From Copromyces sp. CBS 386.78 (lineage: Eukaryota > Ascomycota > Sordariomycetes > Sordariales > Sordariaceae), in the NCBI GenBank assembly GCA_030685235.1, contig MU839168.1:62001-126000 (forward strand): DNA of 64,000 nucleotides, given 5' to 3'. How positions within the stretch are numbered: the stretch's first letter is position 1; the number at the start of each line of letters is the position of its first letter. A model generated the notes under the pieces. That model did no database searches. It was not told the DNA's origin and saw only the letters and a program-made list of their open reading frames with translations. Shown here one piece after another: positions 45,496 through 57,469 of this stretch. A program made the translations under genes and the position numbers.

Positions 45496-47610
45496 CTTGT
45501 TATCGCTTTTATTATTTGGTGTTTTGTGTTGTAAGTTGTAGGCAGGTGGTGCCTTGCGAGTTGTCTGACTGAGACGGTTTACTTCGGGCTGGATGGTTCG
45601 AGTTATGGATATTTGTTTCAGACATCAGCTCATTCGGCGCGGTCTGTGATGAACTGGAGCATGGACATGGGATGATGATTCGGGACGTACGGAACAAGAC
45701 AAGTGAGAGTTTGAACCGGTGATACGTAGGTAGTGAAATGAGTGGAAAGTAGCCGAGCGAGCTGACTCGGATGGTCCCGGTCGCACAATCATGCAAGTCG
45801 CGGTGGCGGAGATCCGGGTCGGGTATCCACACCTGCCCGGACACGCAATCATACCTAACTATAAAGCAAGCCAAATCTCCACCGCAACTTCACCACTTTC
45901 CTCTTTTTCTTTTCTCTCCTCATACCCTCGACTGTTTTCCCTTTGGGGGTATCGTCGTCCGCCTTCCTGCCAAACACATCGACCAAAAGTCATATTGTCT
46001 CCCGCCCAATGACTTTTGCCCATCATCAACCTCAAACCTCGATGCGCCCAGGACGACCACCTATGTTTCCTCAGTTCCGCCAACCGGTACATTTCCAGCA
46101 AATGCGCCAGCTGGCGTTGAGCACCGAGTCGAAACAACACAACAATCGGCGTTCCGCCTAGGGGTTGCGAACAGAGAACCAGTAAGCGGCGAATCTGTTT
46201 GCAGACCCGAAACCGTCGAGCGCCCCGTCGCTCCGCTTAGGGTATGCGGTTGTCTGTAAGCGACACTACACAACCCAAAGCGTCGAAAGCGACAAATCGT
46301 TCCGCCAGGGTCCGGTGTTCCCCGATTTTTCTGATTCCTGGAACCATTTCTTCCGGCCTCTGAGGAAGCCGGAGGCCGGAGTTCTGGATTTCGGGTCGGG
46401 ATGTAACCACCCGCACGGCGTCGAGCGATTCATATTTACCCTGCTCCGTGGGATTTTGTTCCAGCTTTCCATGTGCCGCGCGATCATGGAGCCAGTTTCG
46501 GTCCCAAGAAAGCTGGGACTGGAAGAATACGACTGAAACGATTTCCTGCGTTGAGCGGGAAGGGAGGCTTCGCGTCGAACTAGCCCGAAAGACTCCTGCT
46601 GGAAGGTCTTGCAGTCGGTAGTTTCTTTCGCTTTGTGCTAGTTCCGCGGAGTCGGCCAGTTTCCTCCTTCAACCACTCTCTGTCTCCCAGCTGGAAGGGC
46701 TGCGGTCTTTGCGAGTCTTCGCAAGAGATGAGCAAAGATTTCCATGCCTCTTTTAACCGACGACTTGTCTGAGGAGGCGTTGATTCTCCGCCGGAAGTGC
46801 GCCTGTCGCAACACAGGAAGGGCCTGAGGCGATGCGAGTCCGCTGGAAGGATATGGTTGTCAACCCCTGCAAAAGAAGTAGCGGCGACCTGGAGCGAGGA
46901 TGTTGACGGATTGAGTAACCCTTCTCTTTTGAGAAGATTGAAGAGAGTTTGAGACAACTACATCAGCCCCTCGTAACGCCGAGAGTGGGGCAGCCCGTTG
47001 AAGCAGCTTGGGAAGGGGGCTTTTTGTCTCTGGAAATTTCTGTGGAGGGTTCCCTTGCTGAAAGTCTTGTTGGACAGAAAGAAAAGACGAGCCTGAACCT
47101 TTACGATGGTGCGTGGGATTAAGGCCGGATGGACATCCATCTGTCTGAACGAATGCAGGCTACATACAACAAGAAGGACATTTCGGTATCTGATAGATCC
47201 ACTTGAATAAAAACACATTGCTCTCCTTTGTTCACTTTATTGATTTCCAACATCTTTATTACTTCCCGGATCGAATAAAAAGTGCAAAAAGCCAAGTCAC
47301 CCAGGTACGCTTGTAGAACGAACGACGATCCGCCAGCTGCGACTTTACGAAAACCGCCACGCCAAGTTGTTCATCACAGTAACCACTGCGCCATGGGAGC
47401 GGGCCTTATCTACCTGCCGGTGCCTGGACAGAGGCGGCAGGTACGACGGGATGTACGCAACTGACTGATCTAGATATTGCCATCTCTAATGTCTAAATGT
47501 ACCAAAGATTCCATCTCTATCCGCTTCATCGTGGGTGTAAGATGAGTCCTGCTGCATCGCTCTCCAAGATTCCACACGCGATAACGCAGACAAACTGTCA
47601 ACACGCCTAG
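45496..47610. other. Spacer between PPTase and acyl-CoA thioesterase genes
   Basis: 2.1 kb. A TATAAAG at about 45859 followed by a CT-rich tract (45895-45955) and an ATG at 46009 looks like a promoter with a short open frame behind it (listed separately). The remainder, 46160-47600, has only short frames, such as 46580-46957 (minus), with no domains. Confidence 0.45.
46009..46161 (+). CDS. Possible small open frame behind a promoter-like region
   Basis: 50 codons beginning MTFAHHQPQTSMRPG, rich in Gln, Pro, Arg and Met. Upstream are TATAAAG (about 45859), a pyrimidine-rich tract and a leader of suitable length, so transcription is plausible. The frame may be an upstream ORF, the first exon of a longer gene that I could not splice, or chance. 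Confidence 0.25.
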   Translation: MTFAHHQPQTSMRPGRPPMFPQFRQPVHFQQMRQLALSTESKQHNNRRSA

Positions 47611-48819
47611 CTAGAGCTTAGAATCCGGCTTCCCAGGATTCTTCTCCAACCTCACCAACCCTTCCTGCACACACGTAGCCAGCAACTGCCCATCCTTACT
47701 GTAGATGCGCTGCGTCACCACACCCCTCCCGTCACCCGCCCACGGACTCTCCATCTCGCTCAACATCCACTCATCCGCCCTGACCTTGGCCGGCTCATGG
47801 AAGTAAATCGAGTGATCCAGGCTGACCATCATCCCGATCTCCGGCCTACCCACCATGTCCTCGGGGCCCCCTTGCCCTTCCCACTCAAGCAGCGCGCGCA
47901 CCCTTTCCTGCAAGTCCTCGGGCAGCTTCCCAAAGTCCTCCGGGTGGAACGGGAACCGCCACAGCTTGTGGATGCGACCGATGGTGCCGATGAAGTACGA
48001 GTCGCTCACGTACGCGAGCGCGGTCAAGTGTGCCTGCTGTCCGCCCTCGGCGCTGATCTTGCCTTTGGCTCGGTACCACTGGCGCGTCCTCTTGTCCTGT
48101 GGCCGCCCGCTGTCCGCGTTGGTGACCTCGATCCGGGCGCTCTGGAATGGGTTGGGGCCGGAGCGGACGAGTTCCGGCTCGCCGTCGTAGTCGTCCGGAG
48201 GCGGCTGACAGGGTTTGCCCGTCTTCTCGTCGATTGGCATGGAGGAGGCGTGCGAGACTTGGCTGCCGCGCGGCCCGCTGGAGCCTTCCCGCACGAAGGA
48301 GATGGTGGTGGTGAAGATGCAGCGGCCCTTTTGGCGCGCTTGAACGGTTCGCGTGGCGAAGGAGCGGCCGTCCCGGACGAGCTCGACGTGGAAGAGGATG
48401 GGAAGCTCGGCGGAGCCGGCGAGCAGGAAGTAGCAGTGCATGGAGTGGACGAGGAAGTCGGATGGGACGGTCCTCTGGCCGGCTGCGAGACACATGGCGA
48501 TCACGGCGCCGCCGTAGATGCCGCGGGCGCCAGGGGGGTGCCATGGTTGGCGGGCATTGGTGAAGATGTTCTGTATACCATGTCAGCTTATGGGGTTTGC
48601 GATGATGGATATGTGTCATGTGGGAGACATGCACTGGATGGATGTGTGACAAGACGGGCAAGGTGAGATGCCATGTGAGTCCAGACTTACAGGTGCGATC
48701 ACGGCCAGTTCTGTCACCTCCAAAGAGTTCTCGATGGCGGCCTTGCTTGGATCATCGGGCGGAGGCCTAATGAGGGTTGGGCGTGAAGCCTCCTTCGATT
48801 CATCTTCCGACTTTCCCAT
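47611..48819 (-). CDS. Peroxisomal acyl-CoA thioesterase (TesB / Tes1 type)
   Basis: Two exons, 48819-48691 and 48570-47611, joined across a 120-bp intron (AP to NIFTNARQPW); 362 aa. It is a double-hotdog thioesterase II: the first hotdog holds GIYGGAVIAMCLAAGQRTV and VHSMHCYFLLAG, and the second has MVSLDHSIYFHEP and the terminal strand LLATCVQEGLVRLEK. The Asp in SLDHSI is at the position of the catalytic Asp in this family. The protein ends in SKL, a canonical PTS1 peroxisomal import signal. It hydrolyses acyl-CoA to free acid and CoA, supporting beta-oxidation by keeping CoA available. The start ATG gives a polar N-terminus (MGKSEDESKE). It is divergent from the OSBP gene. Confidence 0.92.
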
Positions 48820-50155
48820 CGCGTTCGGATTTAGCGATCAGATGCGGTTGTTGGGCACACTGTGAACACTCGGAGTCAAGTGTAATGTCACACAGTAGAA
48901 GAGGTGTAAGACGACGGTAAACACTTCAAGATGCCAATGAAACTTTGCAGGTAGGGTCTCTTTATAAGTCAAGTGGAAGTAAGCCAAGAAGAAGTATGAT
49001 TAATCGAACACTATGACAACCGTCGGCGGTGTAGGTTAAGAAGTACAGCATGGGGATTTGTTTGTGTAGCAATGATGATCATTGACCAAGGGGAGGTCAG
49101 CCGTAGTGGGATTCCCATAATTGCCGAGGTACCGCATTGTTGTCTGGGTTTGATTGCCGCGAAAGTGGTGGCATGGGAGCCAAGACCTTGGATATGCAAC
49201 TATTGGGAGGACCCCTTTTTGGTACTCTTCCCTGTGCATATTGTCACATGTGGCTTTCTTTTCCGAGGCCATTCACAACACGGTGAGTTCCCCCTTTTGG
49301 CCCCCTTGCCAGTTCATCAGAACCCCCGCCGTTATCACCTTGTCAGTCAAGTTGGGACAACCCCACGATAGCCCACATTCATGCTTTGTGGATTTAGGCT
49401 TTGCGGGCTCCTCTTTTTTTTACACACATTTGAACGGCAGCTATGTTGGAACACCCCATCGAAAAGATGCTACTACCAACATATGAACTGGCGGCTGTTT
49501 CTTCAAAGAACCACGAGATAAACCACAAAGCACGTGCCGCAGCGTCTGCCGTGTGACAAACAGATTGCCATCGGAAAAAAGAGTGTGGCACTCGAATGGT
49601 TCCCTCCCACTCACGAGTCCTGCCGCCGCTTCCTGTTGTCGGCGTCCATCCACTGGCAAGCGAACAACGTCATTTCTTTGGGACCCAGGATTGGCACCGC
49701 CGCCATGCCTTTAAACTTGATATATCCACTCTGCCTCCGCCCACATGGACGTCTTGTCTGCAACTGCAACTGCAACTGCACCCAAGAGACCCAAGCTCCT
49801 TGCTATCAATTGCTTTGACCCGCAGCAATACGGAGTCTCATGATTTAATTAGTGACATAGTGAAACACGTTGTCGATACCAAGAGCAGCGTAGCTGTCCT
49901 CTCTCTCAACACACGATCTGTGGTGGTCTGGACTTTTTGTTGCATTGTTGTTGTTGTTGTTGTGTTGCTGTTGCAACTTGCAACTTCAACGACTCTCTTC
50001 CCTGTCCATCCTCGTTATCCTCGGGTTCGGGCAGTTGCCAACGACTCTTTACACTAGTTCTCTTCACATTTCTTGGTTCTGTACCTCTTCACCTTGTTCC
50101 CACCTTCGTAACACGCTTTTAATTCCCCAAGAGTCTGAACGAAACACCAACCGGA
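48820..50155. promoter_or_regulatory. Divergent promoter region thioesterase / oxysterol-binding protein gene
   Basis: 1.34 kb between divergent starts. It contains a (TTG)n microsatellite and a pyrimidine-rich leader just before the OSBP start. No coding frame was supported. Confidence 0.5.
49945..49962. repeat. (TTG)n trinucleotide microsatellite
   Basis: Six units of TTG, with further TTGC/TTG-like words on both sides (49941-49985), about 200 bp upstream of the OSBP start, probably in its promoter or leader. Confidence 0.85.
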
Positions 50156-53100
50156 ATGTCTGAGACCGGCGAAAGGTGAGTGCATCTTGCAACCCCCGTC
50201 GAATGTTTGCTGTGGTCCGGGCTTGGAACCGACTTCAACCGCATCATTCAATGTCCTGTTCACCCCACCTGCCCGCACTGCTACCCGCATCTTGCTTGCC
50301 CTGCTTACTTCCCGAGCTCCCGTTGCTTCCATCCCCTCAGTCCAAATTGACAAGCTCAGCAACTGCGACTGTCACCAGTCTTTTGATTCAGCTTAGAAAC
50401 ACAATCGACATCAACTAATCATCCATCGTCTTACTCCAGCCTCCACAAACGATCGAAATCCGCCGCCCTCTCCCTCCTTAGTAGGCGCAAGCCGCCAGTC
50501 GACGACGACATGGCCTCCGACGATGGCCAGGGGGCGTCCGGCTCCCCTTCTACACTCCAGAACATCCAAATCCCTAGCCAACAGGCGCCCAGAGGCCACT
50601 CCTCCAGATTGTCTACCGCTGGCAGCGTTTTAGGCCGAACGACCTCGAACCACCAAGCCACCCCTTCCGTCGGCGGAGGAAGGCCGCCATCCATGCTATT
50701 CGACAAAGCGGCCGGGGCGTCTCTCGAGTCCTCCGTACGCAAGTTTCGTATCGTTGAAGCTCTTCGTAACGGCGATACCGCCTCCATTTCCAGGGCCATC
50801 CGCGAGACTGCCGAGAACAACCCTCGCATGAGCATTTCGTCCGCCATCACCGGCCCTCTCGAAGATACCACGATCCTCCACTTGGCGATCCAGTGTGCAG
50901 AACAGACTGTTGTCGAGTACGTCTTGTCGGATGGCGCTGGCTCCCTCGACATCAACGCCCGCGACAAAGACGGAAATACTCCTTTGCACATTGCTGCCCA
51001 ACAGGGACGCACCCAGATTGTCCGTCAGCTTCTCGAACACAAGGATATCAACGATGCCATCGCAAACCACCAAGGGCGGTTGCCCATCGATCTTGCTCGC
51101 AACCCCGATATTTTCCAGCAACTCCAGCTCGCCCGATCGCTGTTTGCCGAGGATAAGGTTCGGCAGGTGCAGGACCTTATCCTCCATGGCGACTTTAAGA
51201 CTCTCGAGGAGGTGTTGGAAGAGCCGCGTTTCAGGACTGTCCTCGACATTAACAGCACCGAATTTGCCGCCGAGTCCACCACGGTTGAGAGCGGTGGCAC
51301 GCTACTCCACGAAGCCGCTCGTCGCAGAAACACAACGTTGATCCAGGTTCTACTGCTGCACGGGGCAGACCCCTTCCGCAGAGATCGTAAGGGCAAGCTC
51401 CCGCAGGATGTCACAAAGGACGAGATTACAAAGGCTATGCTCAAGAAGTCTCCCGCTGCTGTGGCTGCCCAGAGGGGCATTCAGGAGAAGGCCGTCTTGG
51501 GTTCAGCCACACATGGGGCAGCTGCTGCGGCGTCCGGTGATCCCATGGCGGGAAGGGAAGCTCGCGAGATGAAGGGATATCTCAAAAAGTGGACTAACTA
51601 CCGAAAGGGATACCAGCTTCGTTGGTTCGTTTTGGAGGATGGTGTCCTGAGCTACTACAAGCACCAGGATGACGCGGGTTCTGCCTGCCGTGGTGCTATC
51701 AATATGCGCATAGCCAAGCTTCATATGACTCCTGACGAGAAGACAAAGTTCGAGATTATAGGGAAAAACTCGGTCAAGTACACTCTGAAGGCCAATCACG
51801 AAGTCGAAGCAAAGCGCTGGTTTTGGGCCCTCAATAACTCCATCCAGTGGACCAAGGACCAGGCCAAGGAGGAAGAGAGACAGCGTGCCCGCAATGCCGA
51901 GCTCCTGAAGCAGGCAAAGGCGGAACATTCCCATAGCGTATCTGACGCCGGTAGCGACAACGCTAGTTTCGTTGAGCACCGCCGTCAGAGCGTGCAGCTC
52001 GCTCGGATGCATTCTACGGCCAAGGCTTCCAGAGCCTCCTATGGGGCCAGTGGCAACGGCAGCAACGAAGAGGATGACTTTGCGGATGCCGGAACTGAAG
52101 CAGACAAGGGTGAGCATCATCATCACGGCGACGACGACGACGATGACTACGGGGAGGGTTCGAGCGGACAAGATGTTCCATCGGCAAACAAAGATGCCTT
52201 CAACATCACTGCACAGTCTGCAAAACTGCAGCTCGACACCATGGCACAGGTCACCGCGGCCCTGTTGGCGGAAACCAACAAGAACCCCGACCTCAAATTG
52301 TCGGACCCCAAGGCCTCTCAAGCCCTGGCTGCCTATGATGCTGCAATCCGCTCTCTTACGGGACTTGTCGGTGACCTCCTGCGCATCTCCAAGGATCGCG
52401 ACGCCTACTGGCAGTACAGGCTTGATCGCGAGAGCGAGATGCGTCAGATGTGGGAGGAAAGCATGGCTCAAGTTGCCAGGGAGCAAGAAGCCCTGGAGGC
52501 TCGGGTTGGCGAGGCCGAGGAAAAGAGGAAGATCACCAAGCGGATTCTCAAGGAAGCCCTTGGATCCGGTATTATTGACGAGAGTCAGGTGAAGACGGCC
52601 GCGCCAACTGCTGCCGCTGCTGCTGAGGCCACCGATAATGCCGATGCTGACGCCGAACAGGCTGATGCCAGACCAAAGTCGCCGGTTCAAAGCATCCGCC
52701 GCCAAAAGACCATCATGGATCAGGTTGCAGAGCTGTCTGACTCCGACTCGGATGAGGAAGAGTTCTTTGATGCGGTCGACGCTGGTACTGTAGAGGTTTC
52801 CCAGCTACCCCCTTCGGAACCCGTGGCTTCATCGAGCGAGACTCAGCTTGTGATTTCGGATGGTACCGACATCAGCGAGTCGTTCAAGGGATACGAGAAT
52901 GGTATCAGGACAAAGTTGAAGATGGATGCGGACAATAGGCCCACCATCTCGCTCTGGGTGAGTTTTGAATATTATGCCTGCTATTGACCGTTCTGCTGAC
53001 GCAAATTATAGGGTATCCTCAAATCCATGATTGGCAAGGATATGACCAAGATGACTCTGCCCGTTTCCTTCAACGAGCCTACATCACTCCTCTACCGCTG

Positions 53101-54199
53101 TGCTGAAGATATGGAGTATGCCGACCTCTTGGATCTAGCCGCTGATCGCTCGGATTCCATTGAGCGTTTGATCTACGTTTCCGCCTTCGCTGCCAGTGAA
53201 TACGCTTCGACCATTGGTCGCGTTGCTAAGCCGTTCAATCCTCTGCTTGGCGAAACCTTTGAGTACGTGAGACCGGACAAGAACTACCGCTTCTTCATTG
53301 AGCAGGTTAGCCATCACCCGCCCATTGGTGCAGCCTGGGCCGAGTCTCCCAAGTGGACCTACTACGGAGAGTCGGCTGTCAAGTCCAAGTTCTACGGCAA
53401 GTCCTTCGATGTCAACCCTCTTGGTACCTGGTTCCTCAAGCTCAGGCCGACTTCCGGTGGCAAGGAGGACTTCTACACCTGGAAGAAGGTCACTTCATCC
53501 GTCATTGGCATTATCACCGGTAACCCAATGGTGGACAATTATGGTGTGATGGAGATCAAGAACTGGACCACCGGCGAGGTTTCTTACGTCGAGTTCAAGC
53601 CCAGAGGTTGGACCAAGTCGAGTGCCCACCTGATTGGTGGCAAGATCCTTGATGCCAACGGTCAGGTCCGCGTCAGCTTGGGTGGTCGCTGGAACTCCAA
53701 GTTCTACGCCCGCTTGACGCCTGGTTACGAGGCCACCATCGAGGAGAAGTCCGGCAACGAGACCGTCCACAAGGGCGGCATCAACGACCCGACCAAGGCC
53801 TTCCTTATCTGGCAGGCCAACCCGCGCCCGACTGGTATTCCCTTCAACCTTACTCCTTTCGTCGTCACCTTCAACCACCTTGACGACAACCTCAAGCCCT
53901 GGCTCGCCCCCACGGACTCTCGCTTCCGCCCCGACCAGCGTGCTATGGAAGAGGGCGAGTACGACTTTGCGGCGACGGAAAAGAACAGACTCGAGGAGGC
54001 CCAGCGTGCGCGTCGCAAGGCTCGCGAGAATAAGGGCGAGGAGTTCCAGCCCGCGTGGTTCACCAAGGCGCGGTGCGAGATCACGGGCGAGGAGTTCTGG
54101 AAGTTCAACGGCGAGTACTGGAACAGGCGCGCCAAGGCTGGTCCCAACGGCGACCCCAGTGTTTGGCAAGGGTTGGAGCCCATTTTCCAGGATGCTTAG
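50156..54199 (+). CDS. Oxysterol-binding protein homologue, ankyrin-PH-FFAT-ORD (Osh1/Osh2 type)
   Basis: Three exons: 50156-50175 (20 nt, MSETGE plus two bases), 50440-52957 and 53012-54199; introns of 264 and 54 bp; 1241 aa. Domains in order: ankyrin repeats at about 107-335 (DGNTPLHIAAQQGRTQIVRQLL; GGTLLHEAARRRNTTLIQVLL), a PH domain at about 384-480 (MKGYLKKWTNYRKGYQLRWF), an acidic linker with a His/Asp run, a coiled coil, an FFAT-type motif EEEFFDAVDA near 780 and the ORD lipid-transfer domain at about 870-1241 with the signature EQVSHHPPIGAAW. This is the layout of yeast Osh1/Osh2, which bridge ER (through VAP binding of FFAT) and Golgi, vacuole or plasma membrane and carry sterol and PI4P. 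A downstream in-frame ATG at 50510 would shorten it by 30 residues. Confidence 0.95.
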
Positions 54200-55198
54200 T
54201 ATGTTGTTAATGAGTTGGATGGGATGCTTGATCAGATGTCTTTGAGTCCTGTGAGGGATAAGAAAAAGAAGAAGGGCCGTTGGGCGAGGTGGCGGTCGAG
54301 GTCTCTGAGTCGTGTTTTAGAATAAGCAGGCAGTCTTGGCAGTATAGGGTATTCTAGTTGGTATAGTATTCGTAAACGGTGGTTTGAGCGTGTGGTATTC
54401 TTGGAATGTTTAACAGGAGGATGTGTTTGGGTGTTGGTGTTCCCCTATAAGTGTGGTTGTTACAGAGACGACTAATTCGCGTCTCACGTTCAAAGTTATC
54501 GAAACAAGTCGGACTGTTCGACCGGGCACTTGGTGGTTTCAATTGCTCAAGGACATTATTTTCTCATGACAGTAGCTCGTATAAATTATCTCTTCCGCTA
54601 TGCATTGCCTTGAGGCCGTTTCGAGTAGTCCCCAACATATATGAAATCGGTCTTGGTAATAGACCGACATCGGCTTCTGTATCAATCGGATGTTTCAGGG
54701 ACATAGATATTTCATTAATATGTTTCCATCATGGCACGGTGAGTTTCAACAAGCACCGGACGCTCACAGCGATAGACAGTGCGTCACACTGTACGTTGAT
54801 TGCACAATTGCGCACTTAACGCCCGCAGGTAAGGACAGTGCTCACGCCAATTCGAACTGTACCAGTAAGGTTTCCAGAACTGGTGCACTGACCATATCAT
54901 CGAACGTCGCTGCATCAACACTCACTTGTTCCGAACCTTCTCGACTTAACAATCTCATCTGGATCCGAGTAACTAACTTGATGTCAGCAAAACTTGCTTC
55001 TTGACACGCCGCTATTTAGTTCATTAACAACCCTTGACCCCACAAGTTGAGTGAGTTACAACCACCAACTCGACCCTTCCCACTCACAAACACCGGTCTC
55101 TAATCATAACCACAGCAACCGAGTGAGCTCATCCACCCTCACAAAACCAACTACAACAACACTCACTCTAAACAAGAAAAGCCGTCGTATAATCAAAA
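54200..55198. other. Spacer OSBP gene to cyclophilin gene
   Basis: 1 kb between two plus-strand genes: the OSBP 3' UTR, then the cyclophilin promoter with a CA-rich leader (AACCACCAACTCGACC...). No gene seen. Confidence 0.55.
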
Positions 55199-55771
55199 AT
55201 GGCCACCGACGTCGCGGTAGAGACCACCATGGTACTTACCTCCCACTCTCTCATCTTCCAGTTTTTCCCCACCTTCCCAACCATCACCTCACTAACCCCC
55301 TCGTCACTCCAGGGCACATTCACCCTAGAACTCTACACCACCCACGCCCCCAAAACGTGCAAAAACTTCGCCACCCTGGCCGACCGCGGCTACTTTGATG
55401 CGACCGTCTTCCACCGAATAATCAAAGATTTCATGATCCAAGGCGGCGACCCTACCGGCACGGGGCGCGGCGGCAATTCAATCTACGGCGAGAAATTCGA
55501 AGACGAGATTCATCCCGGCCTGAAACATACCGGTGCGGGGGTTTTGAGCATGGCGAATGCCGGGCCGAATACCAACGGGAGCCAGTTTTTCATTACCCTG
55601 GCGCCGACGCCTTGGTTGGATGGGAAGCATACGATTTTTGGACGCGTGAAAAAGGGGATGGGGGTTATTAGGCGGATGGGCATGGTGCCGACTGATAAGG
55701 AGGATCGGCCGGCTACGGAGGTGAAGATTGTGAAGGCGAGAGTTGTCAAGGAGGAGGATATGGAGGCTTGA
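55199..55771 (+). CDS. Cyclophilin, PPIL1-like peptidyl-prolyl isomerase
   Basis: Two exons, 55199-55231 and 55313-55771, with an 81-bp intron (donor GTACTT) joining [11 protein letters not shown] to [10 protein letters not shown]; 163 aa, essentially one cyclophilin domain, as in PPIL1 (about 166 aa). The active-site residues are present: the Arg of [15 protein letters not shown], the block [13 protein letters not shown] and the [12 protein letters not shown] motif, where Trp marks cyclosporin-binding forms. PPIL1 orthologues belong to the spliceosome and isomerise prolines there, so this protein likely acts in the nucleus. Continuous reading without splicing would insert an unrelated hydrophobic stretch, so the intron is well supported. 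Confidence 0.93.
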   Translation: MATDVAVETTMVLTSHSLIFQFFPTFPTITSLTPSSLQGTFTLELYTTHAPKTCKNFATLADRGYFDATVFHRIIKDFMIQGGDPTGTGRGGNSIYGEKFEDEIHPGLKHTGAGVLSMANAGPNTNGSQFFITLAPTPWLDGKHTIFGRVKKGMGVIRRMGMVPTDKEDRPATEVKIVKARVVKEEDMEA

Positions 55772-56200
55772 AGGGGTTATAGGTGAGACAGAGAGTGAGT
55801 AAATGACCTAACGTGAGGGTTGAGGATGTGGCGAGGGCTTGCAAGTATAAAGGTCTTGGGAGCCCGTTGTACTAGTCAAAATGAGCTGCCCGCATTGTTG
55901 TGATGCTGATTTACAAAGGTTAGGATTGATATACCATAGGCCTCACAGCCAGTCTAAGCAACGCTCGTTGTCTTATCACGGTAGAAAGCTACTTATCTGA
56001 CACATTTTGAATCGGTATGCGGCATCTCGTTCATCCTCTGAAGGCTCTGTCTGTTTTCCAATCCTTGAGCAGGGTCTATTTTTGTAACAAGACTGGGGTA
56101 TAATGTATGAATGCGTGTATAGGTAACGCCAAAGCACTTTTTGTTCCTCCCGCGGTCACCAAACCAACCACAGTTGGTCAGAATCAGGCACTTGCCAGAT
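55772..56200. other. Convergent 3' spacer, cyclophilin / Sgf11-type gene
   Basis: 429 bp between the two stop codons, occupied by the facing 3' UTRs. Nothing else noted. Confidence 0.6.
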
Positions 56201-57469
56201 CTAATGAGGCGGCGAAGACATTGTCCCTGTCGATTCTGTCTCATGATCCTTTTCCTTCTTCCCTAGTTTCTTTCCCGGAGCATTGAACTGCGGCTTTGTG
56301 CCTAGTCCGATCTTCAACTTCTTAACAGGAGATGCACCTTTCGCCGGTGTGGTCTTCTTGGGAACAACCTGCACGGTGGAGTTCTTTATATCATCGTCAT
56401 CCACGCTCTGTTCAACGCTCAGCATCGAACTGGCCTTTATCTTGTCCTTCTTAAGGGTCGGCGTCGATGACTTGGTCTTCAAGATGACCTTCTTTGGTAG
56501 AGCCGTCGGCTTGAGCTTCTTCTTCTTAGCACTGATAGGATCAGCTTCGTCTCCATCCTCGTCATATTCATCACCGTCTCGCTTCCTTGGACTAGTTGCC
56601 CGGCTCGTTGGTACGGGCGTGCCCTTTTGACTGGCTGGCGGAGTGTTGTCGTTGTTCTGACTTCCACCGTTGCTCCCACCGTTACTAATTTTCTGAGCCG
56701 CTGCTCTACTCGCGTTTCGCCCACTGTTGCCAATGCAGGAGCCCATGTGATTGTTGAGACGTGTCACCAGGATACAACGCTTGCATTTGGAGCAAGTAGC
56801 GCTGGGGAAGCTGAGTACGTTAGGCGGGCGATCCTTGGCACTTCCCTCCATAGCTGCCACCGCTGCAGGATCGTTGGGGTCCATCTTCTTCTCCATGTCC
56901 TTCTTTTTCTTTCCTCGTCCGGGGCCAGGCTGAACCCAAGTCTGTCCGTAAATGTCGAAACCTGGCTTCTCAATGTACGGGTGCCTTTTGCAATATGTAG
57001 TGTTTGGATCTGGTTTTTGTGCTCCCTTCCCATCTGTAGGATGAAGCAGACGGGGGAGTTGACACCGCGGACACAAAATCTCCTTTGTAGTCTTTAGCGG
57101 ATTGCCCTTCAACGTAACGTGTCCGTCCTTATACAGAGCAGCGTCGGTTTCCACAACAATCTCGGGCCGTGCGTCAGGGGTCGATAAATCGGAGTTCTCC
57201 ATAGCGAGCTTCTCGACCTTGATGGCCGCCGTTCGCATCCGAGCGGTCTTTTCGTCTTGGTGTACCTTGAGGACTAGGTCGTGAAGGATATTGTAAAGCA
57301 AGTCGTCCACAACGGAATATGCCTGCAGGGAGAACGAGATAAGGTCAGTACAAGTCTTTGGTTCGATCTTGGTCGATGCGGAAATGCTTACAAGCTTGTC
57401 CATGCTCCCAACATCTTCAGGGGCAACGACAATACCAGCCTTGCCGGTCCTGTCCCCTTCTGACGACAT
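56201..57469 (-). CDS. SAGA-type Sgf11 zinc-finger domain protein
   Basis: Two exons, 57469-57392 and 57322-56201, 399 aa if the 69-bp intron is removed. That intron has GTAAGC, a TACTGAC branch and CTGCAG, but its length is a multiple of three and it contains no stop, so the unspliced frame also stays open. The N-terminal helix (AYSVVDDLLYNILHDLVLKVH) resembles the Sgf11 segment that binds Sgf73/Sus1. A Cys pair and a CxxH follow (CPRC at 110, CKRH at 137). The zinc finger CSKC-x11-H-x3-C at about 203-222 matches the spacing of yeast Sgf11 exactly. The C-terminal half is Lys/Ser/Thr-rich and disordered. Sgf11 activates the H2B deubiquitinase Ubp8 in SAGA. At 399 aa it is far longer than yeast Sgf11 (99 aa), so an Sgf73-like role is the alternative. 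Confidence 0.72.
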   Translation of the reverse strand: MSSEGDRTGKAGIVVAPEDVGSMDKLVSISASTKIEPKTCTDLISFSLQAYSVVDDLLYNILHDLVLKVHQDEKTARMRTAAIKVEKLAMENSDLSTPDARPEIVVETDAALYKDGHVTLKGNPLKTTKEILCPRCQLPRLLHPTDGKGAQKPDPNTTYCKRHPYIEKPGFDIYGQTWVQPGPGRGKKKKDMEKKMDPNDPAAVAAMEGSAKDRPPNVLSFPSATCSKCKRCILVTRLNNHMGSCIGNSGRNASRAAAQKISNGGSNGGSQNNDNTPPASQKGTPVPTSRATSPRKRDGDEYDEDGDEADPISAKKKKLKPTALPKKVILKTKSSTPTLKKDKIKASSMLSVEQSVDDDDIKNSTVQVVPKKTTPAKGASPVKKLKIGLGTKPQFNAPGKKLGKKEKDHETESTGTMSSPPH

